Source: Lachnospiraceae bacterium (GTDB lineage Bacteria > Bacillota_A > Clostridia > Lachnospirales > Lachnospiraceae). Taken from it: DNA of 53,348 nt. The position numbers and the translations under genes were made by a program. Each line of letters begins with the position of its first letter. The stretch's first letter is position 1. The notes beneath the pieces are model-generated. The model had not been told where the DNA came from. It saw only the letters and a list, made by a program, of their open reading frames with translations, and did not search any database. Of this stretch, positions 7,839 through 15,369 are shown piece after piece. The DNA is taken from the NCBI GenBank assembly GCA_009911175.1, contig QXWX01000044.1, positions 1-53,348 of the forward strand, given 5' to 3'.

Positions 7839-8465
7839 CTACTTATCCAGAAAATCCCAGAACTGCTTATAATCCAGATATCCTTTCAGATTCCCGGCAT
7901 CATACTGCGTCTGCATGGCATCCTTTAAACCGCTGATCCAGTCTTTCATCCCGAACAAGTCTTCATGTGTCCTATCACCAGCACCATGCTGATTTGCCCC
8001 TGCCCTGATAAAAGCAGACTGTGCGCCAGGGCATTTCCCGCTTGCCGATAAGTGGCTGGAATATGCAAACATATCAATATAGTCACTGCCCCCTGTATCA
8101 ACTTTCGACACATCCATTACCTACACATTATTCTTTGAACGCTTGTCAAGCTCCTTTATGTATTCATCAAATGTGTATATTTTATCTTCTCCCGCAAAGC
8201 GGAATCTCGCCCTTGTCCCCTCTATGCAGGTTGCCTTTATCATATCGGAAACGGACATTTTTTTGCTCTGGTTGCTCTGCACCTGCTGATCAACCGACTG
8301 CATCAGTTCTTCTTTCGTCCATACCTTTCCTACAAAAGAGGGAGGCGTCTGTGATGCCATTCCCATAAACTCCCGGTCAAAACTCTGTGTGCCGTCCTGC
8401 GCCTGACGCACCTTCGCTTTTCCTGCCACCGGGTATCCTGCTGTTCCTATTCCGTTAACATTCAT
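7839..8465 (-). pseudogene. MNVNGIGTAGYP-family cargo protein split by an in-frame TAG
   Basis: The first part (8121-8465, 114 aa) starts MNVNGIGTAGYPVAGKAKVR and ends DEYIKELDKRSKNNV at TAG (8121-8123). The same frame continues GTA-ATG-GAT as VMDVSKVDTGGSDYIDMFAY for 92 codons to 7839. The second part is clearly related to the end of the 178-aa paralogue at 15370: VDVSKV...SYTEMLALNAH against MDVSKV...DYIDMFAYSSH, then GNW-GYL-Y against GNLKGYLDY. The first part starts with the same 12 residues and the same GGAGGATTAAAGGAA leader as that paralogue. The downstream ATG has no ribosome site, so I read one gene broken by a nonsense codon, or a fusion of two family members. No signal peptide or membrane segment. 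Function unknown. Confidence 0.6.
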
Positions 8466-8599
8466 TTCCTTTAATCCTCCATTGTTTTTAGATAGACTCT
8501 CGGAATCTCAAATCCTTATTTTATGCGGCTTCCAAGACCCCATTTTTATAAATTCCCCCACTTTTTTAAAAATCACTTGACATGTGGGGCAAAATGTGC

Positions 8600-8644
8600 G
8601 GCGCACCTTGAAGATCCCTATGCGCCAGCTCTTCAAGGTGCGCC
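8600..8644. repeat. 15-bp perfect inverted repeat upstream of a transposase fragment
   Basis: GGCGCACCTTGAAGA and TCTTCAAGGTGCGCC flank a 15-nt loop. A TTGACA lies just left (8577-8582), with no good -10 partner. It may be the subterminal or regulatory region of the element whose transposase starts at 8689. Confidence 0.5.
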
Positions 8645-8688
8645 CTTCAATTAAGAACTAATTTCACTCTTGATTGGAGGTGCACACT

Positions 8689-8937
8689 TTGAAACCTGTT
8701 AACATCGGCGGACACGCCGCCTACCAGAAACTTCTTCTGGAACAACTTTGTAAATACTATCCAAATGCCCTCACTTCCTTTGATTCCGCCACATGGGATA
8801 TCATGGAGCAGTTCTGGTCCTTGGATCTGTCTCCCGTGGATGACCTGATGCGGGATCGCTATTCCGTATTTGGACCTGAACCAAGACTGCCTTCGGGCAT
8901 TTCACCTTTTCCATTGACAACCGCCTCCCCGCACTGA
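8689..8937 (+). pseudogene. 5' fragment of a DDE-type transposase
   Basis: 82 codons. TTG start 7 nt after a perfect GGAGGT. The sequence KPVNIGGHAAYQKLLLEQLC followed by YYPNALTSFDSATWDIMEQF and DDLMRDRYSVFGPEPRLPSG resembles the N-terminus of a clostridial transposase family that normally runs to several hundred residues. After EPRLPS the protein becomes unrelated (ISPFPLTTASPH) and stops inside the repeat at 8927. It is therefore only the first ~70 residues of a transposase, cut off by a deletion or recombination. Family name from memory; not certain. Confidence 0.5.
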
Positions 8938-9004
8938 TATGTAACAAGGGAATCAAGCAAGGTGTACCTATCGTCCGCTTGATTCCCTTTTATCGTTTGT
9001 GCAT
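8927..9004 (-). repeat. Hairpin repeat element, copy A
   Basis: Shares both flanks with copy B at 15187: CCCCGCACTGAYAT on one side and TTTTATCGTTTGTGCAT on the other. The intervening stem differs: GGGAATCAAGC/GCTTGATTCCC here, ACCAGGCAG/CTGTCTGGT there. Conserved flanks with changed but still paired arms suggest a structured RNA or terminator-like element. On the minus strand it lies just beyond the original end of the 307-aa gene. Confidence 0.55.
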
Positions 9005-9044
9005 TATTGGTTTTCTTCGTGTGGTGCTTCTATACCAGAATGAA

Positions 9045-9081
9045 TTAAGCCAAGTTATTTAATAATGCCGTATAGAAGGTC
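9045..9081 (-). pseudogene. Detached 3' end of the 307-aa cargo gene
   Basis: Joining the minus strand across the IS66 insertion (removing one 8-bp target copy) continues the 307-aa frame as KTFYTALLNNLA and stop at 9045. These codons were separated from their gene when the IS inserted. Confidence 0.7.
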
Positions 9082-9258
9082 GTAAGCGGCAAATAATCGG
9101 CGTCTATAAAAGGAGCACTGCCTGTGATATCGTACAGTTAGAGCTCCTTGATAATTAAATAGTCGCAAAAGTACCATCGTATCTGAGATTTTTGCTTCTT
9201 TTGAAACTTCGGTACGGAGCATTAGCCCACAAGCAACTGCTTCCAGGCTCTATGCTTA

Positions 9259-11127
9259 TTATGCAGTTAGACCATTGCCCTCTGGCATTCCTGCGTTCCG
9301 GTCTCTTTTCCGGGGTGTCCTTGGACGCTCTGGCTCTGGAAACAGCTGTCCATACAATGATTGGCGTTGCTGCTGTTTCTTCTCTTCATACGTCCTGTAG
9401 GCTTCTGACCAGGGCATCATATCAGCCATGAAATCTTTATCGCCTCTCATCCGGCGCAGTGGTATCTGCTCAAACAGGTATTGGAGATAGATGAGGATAT
9501 TCGCCTGGTTTGCTTTCGCTGTTTCTACTATAGAATACATGATGGCATTTATCTTTGCTCCATTTATGGTATCCGCAAACAGCCAGTTTGCCCGGCCAAC
9601 CGAGTAGCTGCGGATGACCCGTTCCACATGTCCGTTATCACAGGGAATGTTTCCGTCTGTTAGGAACCGGCGCAGGTTTTTCTCCTGGTTAAGGGCATAG
9701 GTAATGGCCTTTTTCATCCTGTCTGAGAATACATTGTCCGATCCTTCCAGGAAATGGATATATTCAAAGAAAGCATCCACTTTGGGCGCAACGTTTTCTT
9801 CCCTGGCAATGGTCCGTTCGTCTGCAGTTATTTCCTTCAGTTTATTCTCTTCCTGGTAGATCCCGCGGATCAACAGGAGTGCCTTGGTCTCTGGAAGCGC
9901 CGTAAGCTCATCATCATTCATGGCAGCGACATTCTGTACAAAAAACGCTTCCGCAAAATACCGCCGGCAATGCATGAAGCAGCCAGTTGTAAGGATGTCC
10001 CCGCCGCTTTCCTCTTCCAGTACCCGGTAAGAAATATAGGCGTCACAGGTGATATAGCCAAGGAATTCCCGGAAAAAATGGCGCAGATGGTCCGTCCCTC
10101 GTGTTTCTTCATAGCAGAAGATAATGACAGGGGGGCAGTCTGTCAGTTCACTGCTGGTATGAACCCAGAGAAAGCTCTTATGTCCGGGGCCATACCCATC
10201 TTTATTTACCTGGATATAGGTTTCGTCACACTGGGTATACCTGTAACCCACAAGCAGCTGTGTCATAAATTCATAGACCTCTTCACAGACTTCCGGTACA
10301 AGTGCGCCTACCCAGTTTATGATGGTCTGTTTGGCCAGGGCGATGCCCTGCATCCGGTAATCCAGTGCCTGTCTGTAAAAAGGCAGGCCCAATGCAAACT
10401 TCCTGTAAAGGATGTCTGCTATAATGGTGCAGGATACGGAGCTTTTGTCGATCAGGGGGTTCCTGTATGGGATGGTAAACAGGTCATGTTCCAGGCCTAC
10501 AGAAACAACAGGCGTATAAACCACCTGTGTATAGTAAGGCGTATCCAGCTTCATGAGTTGTTTGTGTTGGTGCCAGTAGGCGATTCTCCAGTTGTTTTCG
10601 CCATACTGTTCATTCAGCGCGTCTACATCCAGGTCATATATGATCTGCCGGGGCAGTTTCCCAAGGGAATCAGCCAGGCCGGGGTTCTTTTTTGTATGCC
10701 CGCCCCCGGCGCCCTGCCCGCCCTTATGGCTTTCAAAATCAATCACCCGGGTCCTGCGTTCCTTCGCGGGGCCGGCATCCTCCGCTGTGTCCTCATCTAC
10801 CGGTTCTTCCTCCGGATTGTCCAAAGCGTCAAGCAGGGCGGGGAAGCCTTCCGTCTTGCGGCCGAAGATAGATTTTGTCCTCAGGGCATTTTTCTCGATC
10901 TCTTTTTCCAGGAGTTTCTTTAATTCCTCATTCTCACGGACAATGGCGGCATATTTCCCGTTTAATTCCGAAAACTGGATATGTGCCTCCGTGCTGATCC
11001 TTTCGTTTTCAAACTGGATCATCCTCAGCTGGGACAGCTCATCATAAAGGGAGACAGCAAGGGAGCGCAGGGTATCCGTATCGAATTGTTTGATCTGGTC
11101 AATAAAAGTATCCCTGTCTGCCCTCAT
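9259..11127 (-). CDS. tnpC: IS66 family transposase (TnpC, DDE)
   Basis: 622 aa. An N-terminal coiled coil (residues ~15-80, IQFENERISTEAHIQFSELN...) and a linker are followed by the IS66 zinc-binding/transposase core: CTIIADILYRKFALGLPFYR, QTIINWVGALVPEVCE, YTQCDETYIQVNKDG (first catalytic D), YITCDAYISYRVLEEE (second D) and FLTDGNIPCDNGHVERVIRS (catalytic E region, DNGHVER). A C-terminal IS66_C-like part (ADTINGAKINAIMYSIVETA) follows. Full length for the family. It follows the 116-aa gene by 21 nt. Confidence 0.95.
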   Translation of the reverse strand: MRADRDTFIDQIKQFDTDTLRSLAVSLYDELSQLRMIQFENERISTEAHIQFSELNGKYAAIVRENEELKKLLEKEIEKNALRTKSIFGRKTEGFPALLDALDNPEEEPVDEDTAEDAGPAKERRTRVIDFESHKGGQGAGGGHTKKNPGLADSLGKLPRQIIYDLDVDALNEQYGENNWRIAYWHQHKQLMKLDTPYYTQVVYTPVVSVGLEHDLFTIPYRNPLIDKSSVSCTIIADILYRKFALGLPFYRQALDYRMQGIALAKQTIINWVGALVPEVCEEVYEFMTQLLVGYRYTQCDETYIQVNKDGYGPGHKSFLWVHTSSELTDCPPVIIFCYEETRGTDHLRHFFREFLGYITCDAYISYRVLEEESGGDILTTGCFMHCRRYFAEAFFVQNVAAMNDDELTALPETKALLLIRGIYQEENKLKEITADERTIAREENVAPKVDAFFEYIHFLEGSDNVFSDRMKKAITYALNQEKNLRRFLTDGNIPCDNGHVERVIRSYSVGRANWLFADTINGAKINAIMYSIVETAKANQANILIYLQYLFEQIPLRRMRGDKDFMADMMPWSEAYRTYEEKKQQQRQSLYGQLFPEPERPRTPRKRDRNAGMPEGNGLTA

Positions 11128-11148
11128 TGTACTCCCTCCCGATAGGAT

Positions 11149-11499
11149 TCAGTCCGAAAGCCTCTGGCACAGCGCCTCCAGTGTTTTCAGAACATCCTGC
11201 TTTTCCTTGAGCAATGCCCGGTTCTCTGCTTTCAGCAGCCGGATCTGCTCGTCTTTCTCGGCAATGACCCGGATGTGCTCTGTGATTGGCTCCGGGGAAC
11301 CGTTTTCTTCCTGTTTCCTGCCGGAACCCTTCTTCCTCCCGCTTTTTCCGGTGGGGACGATCTCGCCGGTTTCCTCATCCAGCTTCCCAATCAGTTTCCT
11401 GCGGGACCTGGGCTGCTTCTTTTCCTTGTCCCAATACGACTCTGATTCATAGACATAGGTCGTGCCGCTTCGTTTGTCTTTGAGCTTTACTAATGACAT
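11149..11499 (-). CDS. IS66-associated 116-aa protein
   Basis: Starts MSLVKLKDKRSGTTYVYESE, followed by YWDKEKKQPRSRRKLIGKLD and a coiled coil at the end (KDEQIRLLKAENRALLKEKQ). The first part resembles the short 'transposase-like' N-terminal segment found in some clostridial elements. It is an extra gene of this IS66 subgroup between tnpB and tnpC. It has its own near-consensus promoter at 11525-11553 and ribosome site AAAGGAGGG. It may be a DNA-binding or regulatory subunit; function unknown. Confidence 0.7.
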   Translation of the reverse strand: MSLVKLKDKRSGTTYVYESESYWDKEKKQPRSRRKLIGKLDEETGEIVPTGKSGRKKGSGRKQEENGSPEPITEHIRVIAEKDEQIRLLKAENRALLKEKQDVLKTLEALCQRLSD

Positions 11500-11524
11500 A
11501 TGGGATCCCTCCTTTGTAGTTATA

Positions 11525-11553
11525 ATTATATCATATACCTATGCTAATGTCAA
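11525..11553 (-). promoter_or_regulatory. Consensus sigma-A promoter inside the IS66
   Basis: On the minus strand TTGACA (11553-11548), 17 nt, TATAAT (11530-11525), a perfect consensus. It would drive the 116-aa gene and tnpC separately from tnpAB. A 9-bp inverted repeat (ATAGTTATA / TATAACTAT, 11558-11589) lies just upstream and could be an operator. Confidence 0.8.
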
Positions 11554-11599
11554 TGCAATAGTTATAAATTATTTATAAAATATAACTATCATCACGCAA

Positions 11600-11626
11600 A
11601 ATAAAGGCATGGGAATTCCACATGCC
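11600..11626 (-). terminator. Terminator after IS66 tnpB
   Basis: GGCATG, 9-nt loop, CATGCC, followed on the minus strand by TTTATTTTG. Confidence 0.55.
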
Positions 11627-11630
11627 ATCA

Positions 11631-12011
11631 CTATCTTTTCCGTCTGCTTTTGGGGTCTGTCACAGGAGGGACCCGTTTGGGCCCAACAGAGGGATCAATG
11701 GAAAAGCCATCCATCAGCCTTTTAAATTCCTCTATGGTAATGCTTCTGGCTTCCTGTGCGGTTCTTGGCCACTGGAAGCATCCGTCTGCCAGCCGGATAT
11801 ACAGAAGGATGAATCTGTCCCCGGTCCAGAGGAGTCCCTTGATCCGGTCGCGTCTGGTGCCGCAGAACAAGAATAAGGTATCTTTTTCTAATGGATCAAG
11901 GCCGTACTTTAACCTCACCATGGCAGCCAGTCCGTCAATCCCTTTACGGAGATCGGATCTGCCTGTTGCCAGAATGAGCTTTGAGAAGGTAAAACCGTTT
12001 TCAGTCAGCAT
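11631..12011 (-). CDS. tnpB: IS66 accessory protein TnpB
   Basis: 126 aa. Typical TnpB (IS66 Orf2) motifs: LATGRSDLRKGIDGLAAMVR, DTLFLFCGTRRDRIKGLLWT, GDRFILLYIRLADGCFQWPR. Full length. It overlaps tnpA by 11 nt. Required with TnpA and TnpC for efficient transposition in this family. Confidence 0.93.
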   Translation of the reverse strand: MLTENGFTFSKLILATGRSDLRKGIDGLAAMVRLKYGLDPLEKDTLFLFCGTRRDRIKGLLWTGDRFILLYIRLADGCFQWPRTAQEARSITIEEFKRLMDGFSIDPSVGPKRVPPVTDPKSRRKR

Positions 12012-12414
12012 ATTTTAACACCCTCAATACTATGGAAAGTTGTTTTTCATCTACACCGTCATTGAAATCTATGGAAAAGCCCCCACACCGGATGCTGATG
12101 GAAGGGTGGGCACCACAGGCCTCGATTGTTTCTTCACACCGTTGTCCCGTTATTCCCGCAGGGGAATCTTGTATAGAGGGAAGTTCAACAAAACCCACTT
12201 CATTATTCGATGGGATAGAGGATGGGCGTTGTGGGGGCTGTGCCTCACATTGATCAAGGAGGTACTCCCTGACCCGTTTCTGCCACCGGAAGAAAGACGT
12301 ACGGTTAATGCCGTGCATAGCACACCATTCTTCTTTACCCATTCCACTTTTTGCCTGCTCTTCAATCACAGGAATCCATTTCTTTATACGTAGTTCCATT
12401 ACTCTTGGATCCAT
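12001..12414 (-). CDS. tnpA: IS66 accessory protein TnpA
   Basis: 137 aa. The N-terminal helix-turn-helix reads WIPVIEEQAKSGMGKEEWCA then MHGINRTSFFRWQKRVRE, as in IS66 Orf1. The C-terminal part (ISIRCGGFSIDFNDGVDEKQ then LSIVLRVL) is the usual TnpA tail. First gene inside the right terminal repeat. Confidence 0.9.
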   Translation of the reverse strand: MDPRVMELRIKKWIPVIEEQAKSGMGKEEWCAMHGINRTSFFRWQKRVREYLLDQCEAQPPQRPSSIPSNNEVGFVELPSIQDSPAGITGQRCEETIEACGAHPSISIRCGGFSIDFNDGVDEKQLSIVLRVLKYAD

Positions 12415-12490
12415 AACAAAAGTCTCCTGTCTGATAGTATTTTAGAACAATACTACCAGAATAGGAGACTAATTATAAGACGCCGATTAT

Positions 12491-13414
12491 TTACCGCTTA
12501 CAGAAGGTCTTTTCATCCTCCATAAATTCTGCATTCTTCTCTGTCACTGCCCCTAATGGGTTCTCCAGCCGTTCTATGATCTTCTTTACAGCCGCAATGC
12601 TGCTTTCCAGGTCGCTGCCGAAAATATCATCATTCCCGCCTGTCGCAAAGTCCTGTTCCATAGCAAGCTGTGACAACGTGCTTGAAAATCCCTGCGGGAA
12701 GGGGTTCACTCCCGTTTCTTCAAGCGTTTTCTGCCATGCCGCTTTCAGACTTTCTGTGGCATTTTCCAGATAATAATTGCTTATGTATGCGATCTGGTTT
12801 CTTGTCCTTTCATCCGCATAGGTGTATGTCCTGTTATTTGCCGTCAGCATTTCATAAGCGGCTTTTGCCTCGCTGTTCGCCTTTGATTCAAACTGGCCAT
12901 TCTCATTCCTGCTGTACTTCATTCCGTTGACTGTAAAATCCTTTGATGCGTCTATGCCAAGATACCCCATCACATCGGAAACGCCCTCATTCCATCTGGC
13001 ATATTCCTCCTGAGAGTATGCTACCGTATGCATATTCCCACAAGCGTTTCGTAGCAGCGTAGCCAGCGAATCAGCCATCTTCTGCGCTTTCAAATATGCC
13101 TGCGTGTCATATGGATTATCCCCGCCAGAAACCTCCACGCCCTGCGGCTTCACCGTCAGTATATAACCGTCATTTACCGCAATGCGGCTGCCGGATGCAA
13201 TATCAACAGAGTTTCCCTGCCGGTTCAGGGATGACCTTTCTGCCAGCTTGATAGGTGTTTTCAAAACCTGCACCAAATCCTCTACGGGATTTAACAAGTT
13301 TTGCATTGAACCATTGAAGGCTTCTCTATCCTTTATTACAGTATTTTTCACATTTGATGTAAGCTGTCTGGTATTGGGATTGATATACCATGATTGATTA
13401 TTTGAAATCTCCAT
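12491..13414 (-). CDS. 307-aa cargo protein, 3' end altered by IS66
   Basis: Unrecognised family. Starts MEISNNQSWYINPNTRQLTS behind a good site (AAAGGAGAAAAGA-ATG). No signal peptide or membrane segment; mixed alpha/beta composition with a helical C-terminal half (AWQKTLEETGVNPF...). Its last codons CKR-stop are supplied by the IS66 terminal repeat; before insertion it ended KTFYTALLNNLA. It belongs to the same minus-strand cluster as the 81-, 178- and 210-aa genes and shares with the 178-aa gene a ~125-nt leader containing a seven-codon uORF and hairpins. Loss of nine residues may or may not inactivate it. Function unknown. Confidence 0.65.
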   Translation of the reverse strand: MEISNNQSWYINPNTRQLTSNVKNTVIKDREAFNGSMQNLLNPVEDLVQVLKTPIKLAERSSLNRQGNSVDIASGSRIAVNDGYILTVKPQGVEVSGGDNPYDTQAYLKAQKMADSLATLLRNACGNMHTVAYSQEEYARWNEGVSDVMGYLGIDASKDFTVNGMKYSRNENGQFESKANSEAKAAYEMLTANNRTYTYADERTRNQIAYISNYYLENATESLKAAWQKTLEETGVNPFPQGFSSTLSQLAMEQDFATGGNDDIFGSDLESSIAAVKKIIERLENPLGAVTEKNAEFMEDEKTFCKR

Positions 13415-13429
13415 TCTTTTCTCCTTTCT

Positions 13430-13564
13430 GCGGCCCCTCTGTCGGTCAGGGCCAACTTAGCTCTCTCATAATAAGTCCGAGCAGTTTATCGCTTCATACA
13501 GAAACACTTTATCTAACTTCCCCTGTCAAATTCCATACTGACCTTCACCTCCTCTCGCTGCTCC
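13430..13564 (-). promoter_or_regulatory. Conserved leader with uORF, copy 2 (before the 307-aa gene)
   Basis: Homologous to 15937-16057. It contains a GGAGG-preceded uORF MEFDRGS (13513-13536), the block ACTGCTCGGACTTAT, and a hairpin GGCCC...GGGCC where copy 1 has GGCTC...GAGCC, a compensatory change. Likely a cis-acting RNA leader. Confidence 0.5.
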
Positions 13565-13584
13565 CAATCTGCCGAAAAGCCTGC

Positions 13585-13830
13585 CTATTCCTTATACCCT
13601 ACAACAGCTATAACATTTCCACCTTTCAAAATGCAGGCAACATCCTTCCCTTCTCCTATCAGCGCTGCCCTACTGTTAAGGATGTTTTTATCTGCATTAT
13701 CCGGCACTTCCAGCAGTACCTTGTATTCCCCCTTATATGTTCCATTGAGATGCCCTATAAATATCTGTTCCAATTCCTCTATGCTTATCTCCTTTGCAGG
13801 CAGCCATGAAAACACATCTAAAACTGTCAC
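13585..13830 (-). CDS. 81-aa cargo protein, unknown
   Basis: Starts at GTG 9 nt after GGGGGAGG: (M)TVLDVFSWLPAKEISIEEL, then EYKVLLEVPDNADKNI and a C-terminal KDVACILKGGNVIAVVGYKE. Soluble, acidic, alpha/beta. No family recognised. It lies between two copies of a GCAGGCT...CGGCAGATTGG intergenic repeat and upstream of the 307-aa gene, so it belongs to the same cluster. An immunity or chaperone-like role is only a guess from size and position. Confidence 0.5.
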   Translation of the reverse strand: MTVLDVFSWLPAKEISIEELEQIFIGHLNGTYKGEYKVLLEVPDNADKNILNSRAALIGEGKDVACILKGGNVIAVVGYKE

Positions 13831-13880
13831 CCTATCATTCCTCCCCCTCGTATGTTAGCTGCATTGATGCTAACACATCA

Positions 13881-13927
13881 CTGCTCCCCGATTCTCCAAT
13901 CTGCCGGAAACCGGGGAAGCCTGCCCT
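13881..13927 (-). repeat. Intergenic repeat CCCCG...CGGGG, copy before the 81-aa gene
   Basis: Stem CCCCG/CGGGG around AATCTGCCGGAAA, followed by AGCCTGCC. The same block occurs at 15267-15308, and a copy lacking the outer stem at 13561-13588. The stretch 13831-14036 holds no gene besides this. Confidence 0.5.
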
Positions 13928-14036
13928 GTCTTTCCTCTGTAGATTATTGGAGATATACTGCTTTAAGACCATATCAAAAAAGCATACGCATATTACTCGC
14001 ATTTCTTTTTATGGAAAACTATAGAACAGTCCACTC

Positions 14037-14690
14037 TTAATTTTCCACATGTAAAGCTAATCTTTTTCCCATATCAAATGCGTTTTGACAATCTATCGGA
14101 AATCGTTCCCTTCTTATCTTTGCTTTATGTTTCTCACTAAAGTTAGATGCCGCATATTCCGAATAATCATCAAACTGATAGCAGTCTGCCGAAACTACAT
14201 ATTCCGATTGACCATTTAAAAGCTGTAAATAACTCTTATTGTTCTCAAATATATATTGATACCCAAATGATTCCAACATTTCATGTGGCAATCCCATTGT
14301 ATAAACAAAGCCAGTCTGTATCACACCTGTAAAATTTGTGCGTTCCGCAGAATCATAGGAAAGATTAGCAAATATTAGTCGCTCTATAAATGATTTCATT
14401 TCTCCGGTAATATTACCCAAATATATTGGTGATCCAAGCAGCAAAATATCACTTGACATTATCCGCCTCAACACTTCTGTCATATCATCCTTCATTACAC
14501 AGCACTCAGCCACTTTACCTGCTTTCCTCTTACAGCTAAAACAACTGCGACAGCCTTTGAACTCTAAATCATAAAGATGAACCAATTCTATCTCTGCACC
14601 TGCAGATACCGCCCCATCAAGGGCTTTCTTTAGTAAAGTAGTTGTGTTCCAGTTTTTTCTTGGACTTCCGTTAATTGCTATTGCCTTCAT
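14037..14690 (-). CDS. NAD(P)H-dependent FMN reductase / flavodoxin-fold oxidoreductase
   Basis: 217 aa. The N-terminal flavodoxin-like fold has the FMN phosphate loop NGSPRKNWNTTTLLKKAL. A cysteine cluster follows (GCRSCFSCKRKAGKVAECC) and then the second flavin loop SDILLLGSPIYLGNITGEMK. This pattern is that of the NADPH-dependent FMN reductase family common in anaerobes, often redox or quinone enzymes. It is divergent from an HxlR regulator 112 nt away, a classic pairing. Its insertion separates the 178-aa gene from the 81-aa gene of the cargo cluster. Confidence 0.88.
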   Translation of the reverse strand: MKAIAINGSPRKNWNTTTLLKKALDGAVSAGAEIELVHLYDLEFKGCRSCFSCKRKAGKVAECCVMKDDMTEVLRRIMSSDILLLGSPIYLGNITGEMKSFIERLIFANLSYDSAERTNFTGVIQTGFVYTMGLPHEMLESFGYQYIFENNKSYLQLLNGQSEYVVSADCYQFDDYSEYAASNFSEKHKAKIRRERFPIDCQNAFDMGKRLALHVEN

Positions 14691-14705
14691 AAAAATCCCT
14701 TTCTA

Positions 14706-14733
14706 TTTACATTTTAAAATTTTTTGCTATAAT
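14706..14733 (+). promoter_or_regulatory. Promoter of the hxlR-like gene
   Basis: TTTACA, 16 nt, TATAAT on the plus strand in the divergent intergenic region. A GTAACTGTAAGATACAAAAA-rich stretch just downstream (14750-14780) is a candidate operator. Confidence 0.5.
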
Positions 14734-14802
14734 CTAAGTGTAACTGTAAGATACAAAAATACAAGTACGCACATTTTTGTGCCTTAAAATAGTGAGGATA
14801 AA

Positions 14803-15162
14803 ATGTCTGACAATAACTTATACAATGGTTCATGTGAAGTCGTAAACGCCCTTAACCTTCTTAGTGGCCGCTGGAAACTGCCAATTTTGTGGAAACTATC
14901 TTATGGAAATATACGATACAATGAACTCAAACGGCAGGTTCATGGCATTACCAATATAATGCTAACTCGTTCTCTACAGGAATTGGAAGCTCATGGTTTA
15001 GTCAGCCGCATCCAATATTCAGAGATACCTCCCCATGTAGAGTATTGCTTAACAAAATCTGGCCAAAAATTGGTTCCCGCTTTACATGAACTGAAAAAAT
15101 GGGGAGAAGAACAGGCTATTCTTGAAAGACAGTTACATTCAACTTCCAATAATAAAGAATGA
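14803..15162 (+). CDS. HxlR-family winged-helix regulator
   Basis: 119 aa. Typical HxlR features: NGSCEVVNALNLLSGRWKLP, ILWKLSYGNIRYNELKRQVH, GITNIMLTRSLQELEAHGLV, SRIQYSEIPPHVEYCLTKSG, then KWGEEQ. Ribosome site GAGGATAAA-ATG. It probably senses redox or electrophile stress and regulates the divergent flavoprotein (inference from family). Confidence 0.93.
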   Translation: MSDNNLYNGSCEVVNALNLLSGRWKLPILWKLSYGNIRYNELKRQVHGITNIMLTRSLQELEAHGLVSRIQYSEIPPHVEYCLTKSGQKLVPALHELKKWGEEQAILERQLHSTSNNKE

Positions 15163-15186
15163 GCAAACTCCCATAATGCACCTCAT

Positions 15187-15253
15187 CCCCGCACTGACAT
15201 ACACAAGGGCACCAGACAGGCAATAGTTACGCTCTGCCTGGTTCCTTTTTATC
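15187..15253 (-). repeat. Hairpin repeat element, copy B
   Basis: Flanks identical or nearly identical to copy A at 8927-9004, with a different but paired stem. It lies on the 3' side of the 178-aa cargo gene, as copy A lies 3' of the 307-aa gene. No gene is supported in 15163-15369. Confidence 0.5.
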
Positions 15254-15266
15254 GTTTGTGCATCTA

Positions 15267-15308
15267 CTCCCCGATTTCCCAATCTGACGGAAACCGGGGG
15301 AGCCTGCC
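15267..15308 (-). repeat. Intergenic repeat CTCCCCG...CGGGGGAG, copy after the 178-aa gene
   Basis: Stem CTCCCCGATTTCC / GGAAACCGGGGGAG around AATCTGAC, followed by AGCCTGCC. Related to 13881-13927 and 13561-13588. Confidence 0.5.
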
Positions 15309-15369
15309 CTGTCTTTGTCCGGCTGTGGCTTATTGAGGATATGCCGTCCGTGGGGCAGGCTGTTTTCAA

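Larger units (their letters stand above)
9082..12501 (-). mobile_element. Complete IS66-family insertion sequence
   Basis: 3,420 bp. Imperfect terminal inverted repeats of 24 bp: 9082-9105 starts GTAAGCGGCAAATAATC, and the opposite end (12478-12501) reads inward GTAAGCGGTAAATAATC, with one mismatch over 24. It is flanked by an 8-bp target duplication AGAAGGTC (9074-9081 and 12502-12509), as expected for IS66. It carries tnpA, tnpB, an extra 116-aa gene and tnpC, all intact. It inserted in the last codons of the 307-aa cargo gene. Near-perfect ends and duplication suggest a recent event. Confidence 0.95.

Noticed and set aside
9754..10923. 389-aa plus-strand open frame inside the IS66 transposase
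   Set aside because: It is the antisense of tnpC, has no recognisable domain and no ribosome site; a by-product of the transposase codon pattern.
15139..15369. 76-aa minus-strand ORF
   Set aside because: Overlaps the repeats of copy B and the 3' end of the HxlR gene; a similar reading in copy A (AQTIKGNQA) reflects the shared repeat rather than a gene.
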